NCBI RefSeq assembly: GCF_030269545.1
Contig: NZ_BSTN01000005.1
Coordinates: forward strand, 248,001-312,000
Reading direction: 5' to 3'
Length of the DNA stretch: 64,000 nt
DNA from: Actinomadura sp. NBRC 104425
Lineage (GTDB): Bacteria > Actinomycetota > Actinomycetes > Streptosporangiales > Streptosporangiaceae
Position numbers and translations under genes: made by a program. The notes below the pieces were generated by a model. That model saw nothing but the letters and a program-made list of their open reading frames with translations, had not been told where the DNA came from and searched no databases. Positions 52,833 through 61,661 of this stretch are shown here, piece by piece (positions within the stretch are counted from its first letter, which is position 1; each line of letters starts with the position of its first letter).

Positions 52833-53273
52833 CTAGGTTGCGCTGGGGCGCCGCATCGGGCCCCACCTGCCCTTCTGTTCGGCGACGACGCGTTCGGCGT
52901 CGCGCAGCACGGACTCGTCGATCCAGGCCACGGGGCGGACGCAGCGCACCAGCGGTTCGTTGTCGGGGCCGCGTCCCAGCTCCTCCCCCACCAGGACCCA
53001 CGGCCTCACCCCGTGCCCCTTCTCGTGCCTGAGGTGCGAGTAGTCGTACAGCCTCCGGGCCACCCACACCACGAGCGGGCGCGGCGCCCACCACTGTTCG
53101 ACCGCGAGGGGGTTGGCCGACAGGCCCGGCATCTTCACGCCGGTCAGCTCGTCGCGGCTGCTTCCCCCGGCGTCCGTCTCGGGGCCGCGCGACCACCGGA
53201 CGAACAACCGATCGTCCTTCGCGACCAGCTCCGCCAGCTCGTCCAGGCTGGTCACGGCGGGCATCTCCTCCAC
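52833..53273 (-). CDS. DUF6098 family protein
   Basis: A protein of about 143-146 residues. TSLDELAELVAKDDRLFVRWSRGP, SRDELTGVKMPGLSANPLAVEQWW and LVVWVARRLYDYSHLRHEKGHGVRPWVLVGEELGRGPDNEPLV match actinobacterial DUF6098 proteins of unknown function. Starts at GTG 53273 and ATG 53264 (MPAVTSLDEL) are both possible. GGAGGAG lies too close to the ATG to be decisive. Confidence 0.82.
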   Translation of the reverse strand: MEEMPAVTSLDELAELVAKDDRLFVRWSRGPETDAGGSSRDELTGVKMPGLSANPLAVEQWWAPRPLVVWVARRLYDYSHLRHEKGHGVRPWVLVGEELGRGPDNEPLVRCVRPVAWIDESVLRDAERVVAEQKGRWGPMRRPSAT

Positions 53274-53591
53274 CGCCCCTGGCCTACCCAGTCCCCGCCG
53301 GCATCTGCCGCCTCACCGCGGAATCGCCCAGCGGGCGGCTCATCCGCATCCGCTGTGAAGTCTCAACCGACCGCCCCGCCGCCGAGCCGACACGCACTGA
53401 TCACCTTCGGCCACCGCGAGGTTGGACGAGACCACGAAACTGCTCGACGGCGCGGACGTGCAGGTGCTCCAGGACGACCCCGTCCTCGGTCAGGCCCTCC
53501 CGACCCCTGCTCGTCCCCTCGGCCGGTGCAGCAGCGTCGGGGGCGCGGCGTTTGGACGCGCGCGGGGACACCGAACGGGTAGGACGAGAGG
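53274..53591. other. Intergenic region with partial duplicate of the DUF488 gene start
   Basis: The segment 53391-53480 resembles the first ~90 bases of the DUF488 gene at 53592. CACGCACTGATCACCTTCGG is identical at 53391-53410 and 53604-53623, followed by a diverged match through the ACGAGACCACGAAACTGCTC region. The offset is 213 bases. The first copy lacks a proper start and frame. The rest of the region shows nothing. Confidence 0.6.
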
Positions 53592-54155
53592 GTGGACGCG
53601 CGGCACGCACTGATCACCTTCGGGCACGGCACCGCGGGGCCGGACGAGATCACGAGCCTGCTCGGCGGTGCGGGCGTACGGCTGCTCGTGGACATCCGCA
53701 CCGCACCCGGCAGCCGCCGCAACCCCCACGTGGCGCGCCGTGAACTGGAACGCCGGATGCCGGAACACCGCATCGGTTACCGCTGGGACAAGCGTCTCGG
53801 CGGGTTCCGGCGGCCGCCGCAGGACTCCCCCGACCTGGCGTGGCGGGAGGGGATGTTCCGCGGATACGCCGCGCACATGCGCACCGGGGAGTTCTCGGCC
53901 GCCGTGGACGACCTGCTGGCCGACATGCGGAGGGCGGACGAGGACGCCGGCGCGGTGGCGGTGATGTGCAGCGAGAGCGTCTGGTGGCGGTGCCATCGGC
54001 GGCTGCTCGCCGACTTCCTGGTGCTCGTCCGCGGCGTCCCCGTCGCCCACCTCATGCACGACGGGCGCCTGACCGGCCACACTCCCTTCCCCGCTGCCCG
54101 TGTGCGGCAGGACGGGCTGCTGGTGTACGACGCCGGTCAGGCCTCCCTTCTGTGA
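53592..54155 (+). CDS. DUF488 family protein
   Basis: A 187-residue DUF488 protein. HALITFGHGTAGPDEITSLLGGAGVRLLVDIRTAPGSRRNPHVARRELERRMPEH is the N-terminal signature. VAVMCSESVWWRCHRRLLADFLVLVRGVPVAHLMHDG carries the conserved cysteine pair region (CxExxxxxCHR). The function is unknown; a nucleic-acid or redox role has been suggested for relatives. The start is GTG 53592. Confidence 0.88.
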   Translation: MDARHALITFGHGTAGPDEITSLLGGAGVRLLVDIRTAPGSRRNPHVARRELERRMPEHRIGYRWDKRLGGFRRPPQDSPDLAWREGMFRGYAAHMRTGEFSAAVDDLLADMRRADEDAGAVAVMCSESVWWRCHRRLLADFLVLVRGVPVAHLMHDGRLTGHTPFPAARVRQDGLLVYDAGQASLL

Positions 54156-54212
54156 CCCGCTTCACAGACACCGTGGAGAGGGGCGGAACGCGGGCCATGG
54201 CGTCCGCGGATT

Positions 54213-54482
54213 TCAGGTGGCATGGACGGGTGCGTCCGCGATCGCCGCGTCGTCTTCGCTGAATCGGTCGTCTTCGAACTTCGACGGCAGAACGCGCACG
54301 TTTCCGGTGGACGTCGTCCGCGGGTCGTCCCGGCTGCCGGCATCGCCGCCCGGTGGGGCCGTGCGCAGCGCCTCGCGGCCGCGCTCCCACAGCTCGACGT
54401 CGACGCCGCTGCCCATCTGGGACAGCCACGAGCCCAGGGCCAGCAGCGCGAGCACCGACAGGGCGATCAGAACCGAGACCAT
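54213..54482 (-). CDS. Small single-pass membrane protein
   Basis: An 89-residue protein. One N-terminal membrane segment, MVSVLIALSVLALLALGSWL, is followed by a charged cytoplasmic or extracellular tail with FEDDRFSEDDAAIAD. GGGGGA precedes the ATG by about 7 bases. No family is recognised. A longer frame to 54560 has no ribosome-binding site. Confidence 0.6.
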   Translation of the reverse strand: MVSVLIALSVLALLALGSWLSQMGSGVDVELWERGREALRTAPPGGDAGSRDDPRTTSTGNVRVLPSKFEDDRFSEDDAAIADAPVHAT

Positions 54483-54778
54483 CACAGCGTCCCCCCGTTC
54501 CCCGGCCGGAACGGCCGACGAAATCGACCCGGATGAATCTGGCATCACCCTAGATACCACGACAAATCATCACTAATCGCCCACTCGGCGCGTCCCTGCG
54601 GCCCGGAAACGCGGCCCCCGACGGCGGCCGAAAGGAGACCCGGCTGATCGTCAGGAACGGGCCAAGAGACAGATCACCGGGTCGGGTGTGAACCGGTCGT
54701 CGGCAAACGCCCGGCCAAGGTGCCCTGCGGCGCGGCTTGCGGCCTGGGAGCGGAGTGGCCCTCCCCCGCGACAGGTCC

Positions 54779-55798
54779 TCAGGCGGGATCGCAGGTGGTG
54801 GGGAGGGCGCCGGAGCCGGTCGCGGTGAAGCCGGCGGACGCGGTGCCGCCCGTGGGGACGGCGGCGTTCCACGAGGCGTTCGAGACGGTGACGGTGGTGC
54901 CGGAGCGTGTGAACGTGCCGTTCCAGGTGGACTCGAGCGTCCAGGTGGAGGCGAGTTCGAAGCCGGCGCGCCAGGAGGTCAGGGCGGGGCCGTCGTTGCT
55001 GATCGTGACGGTGCCCTGGAAGCCGCCCGGCCACTGGTTCGCGATCGTCAGGGCGCAGGTGACGTCGCCGGGCGGAGGGGTGGTCGGCGGGGTGACGGTT
55101 CCGAGGGCGGACACCAGGGCGGGGTACCAGCGGTCGGAGATCTTCTGGTTGCCGGAGTCGTTGGGGTGCACCCCGTCGTAGGTGTCGGTGGCGGTGCTGA
55201 ACCCGGTCCACTGGTCGACGACCGTGATCGGCGACTCGTCGGTGGAGTTGGCGGCGGCCCAGTCCGGGATGGCCTGGTTGAGGGCGACGACGCGGTCGGC
55301 GCACTCGGCGCAGGTGGCCGGGTTCATCGGGATGATCTGGGCGACGAGGATCTTCATCGCGGGATTGCTCGCCCGCATCTGCCCGACCAGCGTGGTGTAA
55401 GCGTCGAGGATCGTCGCGGTGGGGCGGTTGCTCCAGACGTCGTTGGTGCCGAAGTGCATGAGCACGATGTCCGGGCGGGTGGCCGCCAGCCAGCCCGGCA
55501 GCAGGTTCTGGGCGGCCACGTCGGTGACCAGCGCGCCGCCGTGCCCTTCGTTGTCGCCGTCGTAGGGCACCGAGCAGCCCTGGGCGGGGAGGGTGCCGAC
55601 GAAGTCGATGTCGGTGTGGCCGGATTCCTGGAGGCGGTTCCACAGCAGCGCGCGCCAGCAGCCCGGGGACCCGGTGATCGAGTCGCCGAGCGGCATGATC
55701 CGTACGGCGGCGGCCGCCCGGGACGGGGCGGCGGGCAGTGCCGCCAGCAGCGCCAGCAGCGTCACGCCGGTCGCGAGCAGCGCAAGGAACCTGGTCAT
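54779..55798 (-). CDS. Secreted SGNH/GDSL esterase with C-terminal CBM2 cellulose-binding domain
   Basis: A 339-residue secreted protein. The signal peptide is MTRFLALLATGVTLLALLAALPAAPSRA. The SGNH hydrolase domain has block I IMPLGDSITGSPG, block III FGTNDVW, and block V YDGVHPN. A TPPTTPPP linker leads to a CBM2 domain (CALTIANQWPGGFQGTVTISN ... WNAAVPTGGTAS) ending in a cysteine. It is a likely acetyl xylan/cellulose-associated esterase (CE3-like). GGAGG fixes the start, and a perfect CebR-type box lies 16 bases upstream. Confidence 0.92.
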   Translation of the reverse strand: MTRFLALLATGVTLLALLAALPAAPSRAAAAVRIMPLGDSITGSPGCWRALLWNRLQESGHTDIDFVGTLPAQGCSVPYDGDNEGHGGALVTDVAAQNLLPGWLAATRPDIVLMHFGTNDVWSNRPTATILDAYTTLVGQMRASNPAMKILVAQIIPMNPATCAECADRVVALNQAIPDWAAANSTDESPITVVDQWTGFSTATDTYDGVHPNDSGNQKISDRWYPALVSALGTVTPPTTPPPGDVTCALTIANQWPGGFQGTVTISNDGPALTSWRAGFELASTWTLESTWNGTFTRSGTTVTVSNASWNAAVPTGGTASAGFTATGSGALPTTCDPA

Positions 55799-55813
55799 GG
55801 CGACCTCCAGGGC

Positions 55814-55827
55814 TGGGAGCGCTCCCA
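55814..55827. promoter_or_regulatory. CebR/CelR operator (TGGGAGCGCTCCCA)
   Basis: This perfect 14-base palindrome is the published consensus for the actinomycete cellobiose-responsive repressor CebR/CelR, found upstream of cellulases in Streptomyces and Thermobifida. Its place 16 bases before the CBM2 esterase start indicates induction by cello-oligosaccharides. Confidence 0.88.
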
Positions 55828-56016
55828 TCGTGGGGAGCGGTCGCGGTGCTGTCAACGAACCGCCCCCGCGGCCGCCCGTCTTTCATGGCTCGATCAACGT
55901 TCAAGATTGAACCATCAATGCGTTCGCCCTGGTCGTGCACATGCAAGTGGCAATGCACGGACATAGGGTGTCGGTACCGAAGCGGTCCGACGCATTCTGA
56001 TCAGCCGGGACGGGGG

Positions 56017-58365
56017 ATGGTTGCAGCGACGTCGGGCACCTCGACGCGGCGGCGGCGCAGGTCCGGGCTTCCGGCCGAGGTGACGAGCTTTGTCGGGCGC
56101 CGGCAGGAGGTCGCCGAGATCAGGCGCCTGCTGGCGGCGTCGCGGCTGGTCACCCTGACGGGGCCCGGGGGCGTGGGCAAGACGCGGCTGGCCGTCCGGG
56201 TCGCGGCGACGCTGGAGCGCGCCTTCGCCGACGGGGTGTGGCTGGTGGAGCTGGCCGGCGTGGAGAAGCCCGAACTGCTGGTGCCGACCGTCATCCAGGC
56301 CCTGGGCATCCGCGACCAGTCGACGCGCCCGCCGCTGGAGGTGCTCGGCGGGCACCTGGCGGACCGGCGGATGCTGCTGGTCCTCGACAACTGCGAGCAC
56401 CTGCTGCGGGACTGCGCGGTCGTGGCCAAGGCGCTGCTGCGGGCGGCGCCTGAGCTGCGCATCCTGGCCACCAGCCGCCACGTGCTGGGGATGGTCAGCG
56501 AGCACATCTTCCCCGTGCGGCCGCTGTCACTGCCGGACGCGGGGCCGGACGGGAGCGGGCCGTCGGACGCGGTGCAGCTGTTCGCCGAACGGGCCCAGGC
56601 CGTGCTGCCGGGATTCGCCGTCACCGACGGCAACCGGGAGGCGGTGGAGCACATCTGCCGGCGCCTGGACGGCCTGCCGCTGGGCATCGAGCTGGCGGCG
56701 GTGCGGCTGCGGGCACTGTCGGTCCACCAGGTGCTGGAACGGCTGGACGACCGGTTCCGGCTGCTCACCACGGGGTCGCCGGCGGCGGTGCCCCGCCATC
56801 AGACGCTGCGCGCGCTGATCGACTGGAGCTACGCGCTGTGCGGCGAGCAGGAGCGCACGCTGTGGGCGCGGATCTCGGTCTTCAGCGGCGGCCTGGACCT
56901 GGAGGCGGCCGAGGCGGTGTGCGCCGGCGGCGGGATCGCCGCCGAGGACATCGTCGACCTGGTCGTCGGCCTGGTGGAGAAGTCGATCCTGATCCCCGAG
57001 GAGCACCCGGGCGCGGTCCGGTACCGGATGCTGGAGACGCTCCGGCAGTACGGCCGCGAGCGCCTGACCCGGTCCGGGGAGGCCGAGCAGGTCGCGCGGC
57101 GGCACCGCGACCACTACCGGAATCTGGCGGCCGAGGCGCGCGTCCGCCTGTTCGGGCCCGGCCAGGTCCGGCTGCTCACCCGGCTGCAGCTCGAGCACGC
57201 CAACCTGCGCACCGCCCTGGAGTACTGCCTCACCCACCCGGGCGAGGCCGGCACCGGCCTGGGCATGGCCGCCGACCTGCTCTACCACTGGGTCACCGGC
57301 TACTCCCTGGCCGAAGGGCGCCGCTGGCTGGACCGGGCGCTGGCCGCCGACACCGCGCCGACCGAGGTGCGGGCGCGGGCGCTGTGGGCCGACGGCTGGC
57401 TGGCCGTCATCCAGGCCGACCCGGAGCCGGCCGAGGCGATGCTGCGGGAGAGCAGGGCGATCGGCGAGCGGCTGGGGTCGCAGTCGGTGCTCGGCTATGT
57501 CGCGATCTTCTCCGGGATGATCGCCATGTGCCGCTGGGACCCCAAAACGGCGATCGCCCGGTACGAGGAGGCGCTGGCCCGGCACGGCGCCACCGGCGAC
57601 CCGGTGGGCCTGGCCCTGGCCCTCGTCCGGCTCTCCCTCGCCTACTCGTTCCTGGGCGACTCGGCGCGCGCCGTCGCCATCGGCGAGCAGGGCCTGGCGG
57701 TGTGCGAGGCGCACGGCGAGGGGTGGCACCGGGCGTACACGTTGATGGCGCTGGGTATCGACGTCTGGCGCCAGGGCGACACCCGCCGGGCCGCCGCGAT
57801 GGAGCAGGAGAGCCTGCGGTTCAACCGTTCGCTGGACGATCCGCTCGGCATCGGGGTGAACCTGGAGGTGCTGGCCTGGATCGCGGCCGACGAGGGGCGG
57901 TACCGGCGGGCGGCCCGGCTGCTGGGCATCGTGGCGAAGGTGTGGAAGGCGGTCGGCGCCCCGCTGTCCGGTTACGGGCATCTGGTGCACTTCCACGACG
58001 AGTGCGAGGCCGCCGTCCGCCGGGCCCTCGGCGCGCAGGCCTTCCGGACGGCCGTCCGGCGGGGCGCCGACCTTCCGTCCGAGGCGGCGCTCGCCTACGC
58101 GCTGGAGGAGCGGGCCCCGGACGGCGCGGCGCACACCGCGGCGGAGCCCTCACCGCTGACGCCCCGCGAGACGGAGATCGCCGGGCTCGTCGCCCAGGGG
58201 ATGAGCAACAAGGACATCGCGGCGGCCCTGGTGATCGCCCAGCGCACCGTCGAGGGGCACATCGAGCACATCATGGACAAGCTCGGATTCCGTTCCCGCG
58301 CCCGGATCGCCGCGTGGGTCAAGGACCGTGCCCACACGTCCGGCGAGGAGACGCCGCCCGGGTGA
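56017..58365 (+). CDS. Large ATPase-type LuxR family transcriptional regulator (NB-ARC/LuxR)
   Basis: A 782-residue regulator. The N-terminal P-loop domain has LVTLTGPGGVGKTRLAVRVA (Walker A) and MLLVLDNCEHLLRDC (Walker B), followed by LATSRHVLGMVSEHIFPVRPLSLPD typical of the AfsR/NB-ARC class. A long TPR-like region runs from about residue 370 to 690. The C-terminal LuxR helix-turn-helix is LTPRETEIAGLVAQGMSNKDIAAALVIAQRTVEGHIEHIMDKLGF. It is divergent from the CBM2 esterase (218 bases between starts). The signal is unknown. Confidence 0.9.
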   Translation: MVAATSGTSTRRRRRSGLPAEVTSFVGRRQEVAEIRRLLAASRLVTLTGPGGVGKTRLAVRVAATLERAFADGVWLVELAGVEKPELLVPTVIQALGIRDQSTRPPLEVLGGHLADRRMLLVLDNCEHLLRDCAVVAKALLRAAPELRILATSRHVLGMVSEHIFPVRPLSLPDAGPDGSGPSDAVQLFAERAQAVLPGFAVTDGNREAVEHICRRLDGLPLGIELAAVRLRALSVHQVLERLDDRFRLLTTGSPAAVPRHQTLRALIDWSYALCGEQERTLWARISVFSGGLDLEAAEAVCAGGGIAAEDIVDLVVGLVEKSILIPEEHPGAVRYRMLETLRQYGRERLTRSGEAEQVARRHRDHYRNLAAEARVRLFGPGQVRLLTRLQLEHANLRTALEYCLTHPGEAGTGLGMAADLLYHWVTGYSLAEGRRWLDRALAADTAPTEVRARALWADGWLAVIQADPEPAEAMLRESRAIGERLGSQSVLGYVAIFSGMIAMCRWDPKTAIARYEEALARHGATGDPVGLALALVRLSLAYSFLGDSARAVAIGEQGLAVCEAHGEGWHRAYTLMALGIDVWRQGDTRRAAAMEQESLRFNRSLDDPLGIGVNLEVLAWIAADEGRYRRAARLLGIVAKVWKAVGAPLSGYGHLVHFHDECEAAVRRALGAQAFRTAVRRGADLPSEAALAYALEERAPDGAAHTAAEPSPLTPRETEIAGLVAQGMSNKDIAAALVIAQRTVEGHIEHIMDKLGFRSRARIAAWVKDRAHTSGEETPPG

Positions 58366-58395
58366 GGGCCCGGGGCCGCAGTGCTCCGCGCGGGC

Positions 58396-59310
58396 CTACG
58401 CCGGGAAGGGGGCGGCGGGCCAGTTCCCGACCGTCAGGACCCAGCCGTCCTCGTGCACCAGCCGCGCCCCCAGCCCCATGGACTGCAGCCATTCGACGGC
58501 CTCATCCCCGTGGGCGAGGGCGGCGGTGCACGCCGTGCCGGCGTCGACGCAGCTGTCGGCCACGACCGAGGCCGTGCGCCACGGCCCGCGCGGCCGCCTG
58601 CCCGCCAGGCGGTCGACGAGGCGCGCGACTTTCAGGCCGCCGGACGCGGGACGGTCCGGGGCCGGCAGGCCGCAGGTGGCCAGCCCGCACGGCGCCCGCA
58701 GCAGGACGTCCCGGCCGAGCGGGTCGCCGCCGCACCGCACTTCGCGGGGGTCTTCGGTGACCCGGATCCGCCAGCCGGCGGCGGGAGGCGGCCCCGCGGC
58801 CGCGGCCTTGCGGCCGAGCGAGAAGAGCACTCCGCATCGCGCCTCGCCGGCGGCGAGCTCGGCGGCCCGGTCGACGGCGAAGGGCTTGGCCGTGGGCCAC
58901 AGGTCGAGGGTCGCGCCCGCGGGCAGCCGCACCGACCCGGGCGGCTCGTCGATCACGATCGAGCGCCAGGCGCCCCTGGGGGCGCGGACGAGCGGATCGG
59001 CCCGGCCCCCGGTCACCTCGGCCGCGTGCAGGGCGGTCCACAGCAGCGCGTGGAACGTGGCGCCGACCTGGACCGGCCGGCCGGCCGCCGCGTGCACCCG
59101 GGCCAGGTCGCAGCCGCCGCGGTAGGCGTCGCAGGCGGCGTCGATGTCGGCGATCACATGGTCGACGGCCTCGCGGGCGAGGCCGAGGCGGTCCGGCTCG
59201 GTCACCGTCACCGTCGCCGTCGCCCCCCAGAGCGGAAAGCTCCGCGATACCGGCGCGGGCGCGCCGGCATCGCGGAGCCTCGGGCGTTCCTGCTGGTTCA
59301 GCGGGTTCAC
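58396..59310 (-). CDS. ApbE-like FAD:protein FMN transferase homologue with altered active site
   Basis: A 304-residue ApbE-family protein. Recognisable parts are WGATATVTVTEPDRLGLAREAVDHVIADIDAACDAYR, LDLWPTAKPFAVDRAAELAAG and GPWRTASVVADSCVDAGTACTAAL. The usual DLGG-x-AKG/AW and HHIVDPxTG elements are replaced (LDLWPTAKPF, ARLVDRLAG). Flavin transfer may therefore be impaired or changed. The first gene of the right-end cluster on this strand, it starts about 100 bases before the DUF5999 end. Confidence 0.75.
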   Translation of the reverse strand: MNPLNQQERPRLRDAGAPAPVSRSFPLWGATATVTVTEPDRLGLAREAVDHVIADIDAACDAYRGGCDLARVHAAAGRPVQVGATFHALLWTALHAAEVTGGRADPLVRAPRGAWRSIVIDEPPGSVRLPAGATLDLWPTAKPFAVDRAAELAAGEARCGVLFSLGRKAAAAGPPPAAGWRIRVTEDPREVRCGGDPLGRDVLLRAPCGLATCGLPAPDRPASGGLKVARLVDRLAGRRPRGPWRTASVVADSCVDAGTACTAALAHGDEAVEWLQSMGLGARLVHEDGWVLTVGNWPAAPFPA

Positions 59311-59412
59311 GATGGTCTCCTCGGGTCTCGGGACGCGCGTCCCGCGGAGCGCCGGAGCGCCCGCGCGGCGCAGCGCGTTCGGACGCGCGGCCGGTTGCCG
59401 CGGGGCCCGGTC

Positions 59413-59592
59413 TCAGCCCACGGGTACGGCGTCGGCCGCCTGGCCGGTGGGCGTCAGCTCACCGCCGTCGTCGAAGATCAGAACTCCGTTGCAGAGCAGA
59501 CCCCACCCCTGTTCCGGGTGGTAGGCGACGAGGCGGGCCGTGTGGCGGTCCGGGGCGGTCGCGGCAGGGCAGGGCGGCTTGTGCTGGCACAT
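59413..59592 (-). CDS. DUF5999 family small protein (copy 2)
   Basis: A 59-residue protein starting MCQHKPPCPAATAPDRHTAR and continuing HPEQGWGLLCNGVLIFDDGGEL, clearly homologous to copy 1 at 3032-3250. It lacks the longer C-terminal tail of copy 1. It is divergent from the DksA-like gene, with a perfect GGGGG/CCCCC hairpin-type palindrome between them. The function is unknown. Confidence 0.85.
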   Translation of the reverse strand: MCQHKPPCPAATAPDRHTARLVAYHPEQGWGLLCNGVLIFDDGGELTPTGQAADAVPVG

Positions 59593-59672
59593 TTCAGAGC
59601 CCCTCGGTGCACGGAGAGGATGCGGTGCGTCTCGGCTGAACACGAGCATGCCCCCGGGCACCGACGCGGGGG

Positions 59673-59690
59673 ATGGGGGAAAACCCCCAT
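59673..59690. promoter_or_regulatory. Inverted repeat between DUF5999 copy 2 and TraR/DksA gene
   Basis: ATGGGGG-AAAA-CCCCCAT has perfect 7-base arms. A related CATCCCCCGGGATG follows at about 59700. It lies in the divergent promoter region and could be a regulator-binding site for a DevR/NarL-type response regulator, but no consensus is assigned. Confidence 0.5.
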
Positions 59691-59858
59691 GTCACTACCC
59701 ATCCCCCGGGATGTCGGCCGTCCCCTGCCTCTACAGGGTGTTCCCGGTGGAAATGGGGGTCAGGCCCGATGGCCCGGCGGACGCCGAGGACGCATGGTGG
59801 ATGCCAGGCCATCACGGGATGGCCCCTTGCTTTTTCTGCAGGAAAGGGACGATGTCGG

Positions 59859-60218
59859 ATGACCACGAACGTGGGGGACACTGCTTCCGGGACGCACGCG
59901 CTGAACGACGCGGCGGCGCGGGAGGTCCGGCAGCGCCTGGAGGAGGAGCGGCGCACGCGCGCCGCGCAGCTGGCCGCGGTGGAGCAGGCGGTCGAGCGGT
60001 CTCCGCTGGAGCAGGTGGAGGCGTCCGACTACACCCGCCTGGAGAACCTGCGGCAGAGCCTGGTGGAGATCGACGACGCGCTGCGGCGGCTGCGGGAGGG
60101 CACCTACGGCAGGTGCGAGGGCTGCGGGCAGGCGATCCCGGCCGGGCGGCTGGAGATCCTGCCGTACGCGCGGTTCTGCGTGCGGTGCCAGGGGCGCGGC
60201 GCCCGCGGCGACCGCTGA
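59859..60218 (+). CDS. TraR/DksA family zinc-finger protein
   Basis: A 119-residue protein. An N-terminal coiled coil (EVRQRLEEERRTRAAQLAAVEQAVE) is followed by YTRLENLRQSLVEIDDALRRLREGTYGRCEGCGQAIPAGRLEILPYARFCVRCQ with a C4 zinc finger (CxxC...CxxC). These proteins bind RNA polymerase or act as stress factors. GGAAAGG lies about 11 bases before the ATG. Confidence 0.9.
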   Translation: MTTNVGDTASGTHALNDAAAREVRQRLEEERRTRAAQLAAVEQAVERSPLEQVEASDYTRLENLRQSLVEIDDALRRLREGTYGRCEGCGQAIPAGRLEILPYARFCVRCQGRGARGDR

Positions 60219-60234
60219 GACGGAGGCGAGCGGA

Positions 60235-61080
60235 ATGCAGCCGGTGCCGGGGGCGCCGCCGTACGGCCGGTTGGACGGCTGGCACGTGCTGGTGCCCCGC
60301 GCCGCCCATCAGGCCGGTGAGCTGTCGCGGTGGCTGCGCCGGTACGGGGCGGTCCCCTGGGAGGTCGCGATGATCGCCGTGAAGCCGCCGCGGTGCCTGG
60401 CGCCGCTGGACCGCGCGCTCGCGCGGTTGCGGGAGGGCGGCTACGCCTGGGTGGTGTTCACGTCCGCCAACGCCGTGCGGGCGGTCGGGGAACGGCTGGC
60501 CGTCCGCGGCCTGGACGGACGGGCGCTGAACACCGCGCAGGTGGCCGCGGTGGGCGACCGCACGGCGGCGGAACTGGTGCGGCTGGGCGCGCGTGTCGAT
60601 CTCGTCCCCGGCGGCGAGCAGTCCGCCGAAGGGCTGCTGGCCTGCGCGGCGCTGCGGCCGGCGCCGGGCGCGCCGGGGCGGGTGCTGCTGCCGCGTTCCG
60701 ACATCGCCCGCGACACCCTGGCGGCGGGCCTGTCCGAGCGGGGATGGCGGTGCGACGCGGTCGTCGCCTACCGCACGGTGGCGGCGGCCCCGCCGCCCGC
60801 CGACGTGGTGACCGCGGTCGCGGACGGCCGGTTCGACGCGGTCGCGTTCACGTCGTCGTCGACGGTGCGCAACCTGCTCGCGCTCGCCGCGGCGCCGCCG
60901 CCGTCGACGGTGGTCGCGGCGATCGGGCGGCAGACCGCCGCGACGGCGCGCGAGCACGGGCTGCACGTCCACGTGATCGCCCGGCGGCCCTCGGCCGGCG
61001 ATCTGGCCGCCGCGCTGGCCGGATACGCGGCCTCGACCGGGCACGTCCCGCCTGTGCGCGATGCCCCCTTCGCCGTGTAG
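60235..61080 (+). CDS. Uroporphyrinogen-III synthase-like protein (HemD family), orphan
   Basis: A 281-residue HemD-fold protein. WHVLVPRAAHQAGELSRWLRRYGAVPWEVAMIAVKPP, YAWVVFTSANAVRAV, QVAAVGDRTAAELVRLGARVDLVP, FDAVAFTSSSTVRNLLALA and TVVAAIGRQTAATAREHGL are the paired-domain motifs. It stands alone without other haem genes, 16 bases behind the DksA-like gene. It may be a stress-linked paralogue rather than the housekeeping enzyme. Confidence 0.85.
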   Translation: MQPVPGAPPYGRLDGWHVLVPRAAHQAGELSRWLRRYGAVPWEVAMIAVKPPRCLAPLDRALARLREGGYAWVVFTSANAVRAVGERLAVRGLDGRALNTAQVAAVGDRTAAELVRLGARVDLVPGGEQSAEGLLACAALRPAPGAPGRVLLPRSDIARDTLAAGLSERGWRCDAVVAYRTVAAAPPPADVVTAVADGRFDAVAFTSSSTVRNLLALAAAPPPSTVVAAIGRQTAATAREHGLHVHVIARRPSAGDLAAALAGYAASTGHVPPVRDAPFAV

Positions 61081-61123
61081 AGCCGGATCCCCCGAATCGC
61101 CTCCCGCAAGGGGATCCCCGAAC

Positions 61124-61197
61124 GCCGCCGGGCCCGGGCGAACCCGTGAGAACACCGCGCGAATCCGGGTTCGCTGGAGCCACCCGGGCCCGGCGGC
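61124..61197. terminator. Two-step hairpin between convergent genes
   Basis: The outer arms GCCGCCGGGCCCGGG (61124-61138) and CCCGGGCCCGGCGGC (61183-61197) pair perfectly over 15 bases. Inside, CGAACCCG (61139-61146) pairs with CGGGTTCG (61166-61173). It is a strong bidirectional terminator. Confidence 0.7.
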
Positions 61198-61214
61198 CTC
61201 ACGGCGCGTGTGCC

Positions 61215-61661
61215 TTACAGGATCCGGATGGCGGTGCTTCCGGCGGCGGTGACCCGGATCTCGTCGAAGCGTCCGGCCTGCTCGGCCAGCCAGACGCAGT
61301 CGGCCAGGGTCGTCGGGCGGACCTTGTGCACCCGGGCGGGACGCCACGGCCGGTGCCGCAGGAAGGCCGGCTCCACCGGTTCGCCGTGCAGCACCCCGTA
61401 GGCCAGGGTGACCGTGCCGATCGCCGACGGGCCGAACGGGCGGGCGAGCCGGACCAGGTGGGCGCCGAGCAGCAGCTGCCCGCTCCCGGCCGACGGGAGC
61501 AGCGGGTAGGTCAGGGGCGAGCCGCCGCCCGGGTCCACCACCAGGCGGGACGGCCGCCCGTCGTGCTGGTGGACGCGCGCGGTCCAGCCGGTGAGCGGCA
61601 ACGTCACCCGGCCGAGGAGATCACGGTTCATCAGATCGCAGTTCGTCAGGCCGCGGGTCAT
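61215..61661 (-). CDS. Hypothetical protein (unknown family)
   Basis: A 148-residue soluble protein starting MTRGLTNCDLMNRDLLGRVT and containing HQHDGRPSRLVVDPGGGSPLTYPLL and FGPSAIGTVTLAYGVLHGEPVEP. The C-terminal half has RPARVHKVRPTTLADCVWLAEQAGRFDEIRV. I do not recognise a domain. A GAGGTGA site 6 bases upstream fixes the ATG. It is divergent from the sensor kinase, which suggests it belongs to that regulon. Confidence 0.65.
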   Translation of the reverse strand: MTRGLTNCDLMNRDLLGRVTLPLTGWTARVHQHDGRPSRLVVDPGGGSPLTYPLLPSAGSGQLLLGAHLVRLARPFGPSAIGTVTLAYGVLHGEPVEPAFLRHRPWRPARVHKVRPTTLADCVWLAEQAGRFDEIRVTAAGSTAIRIL

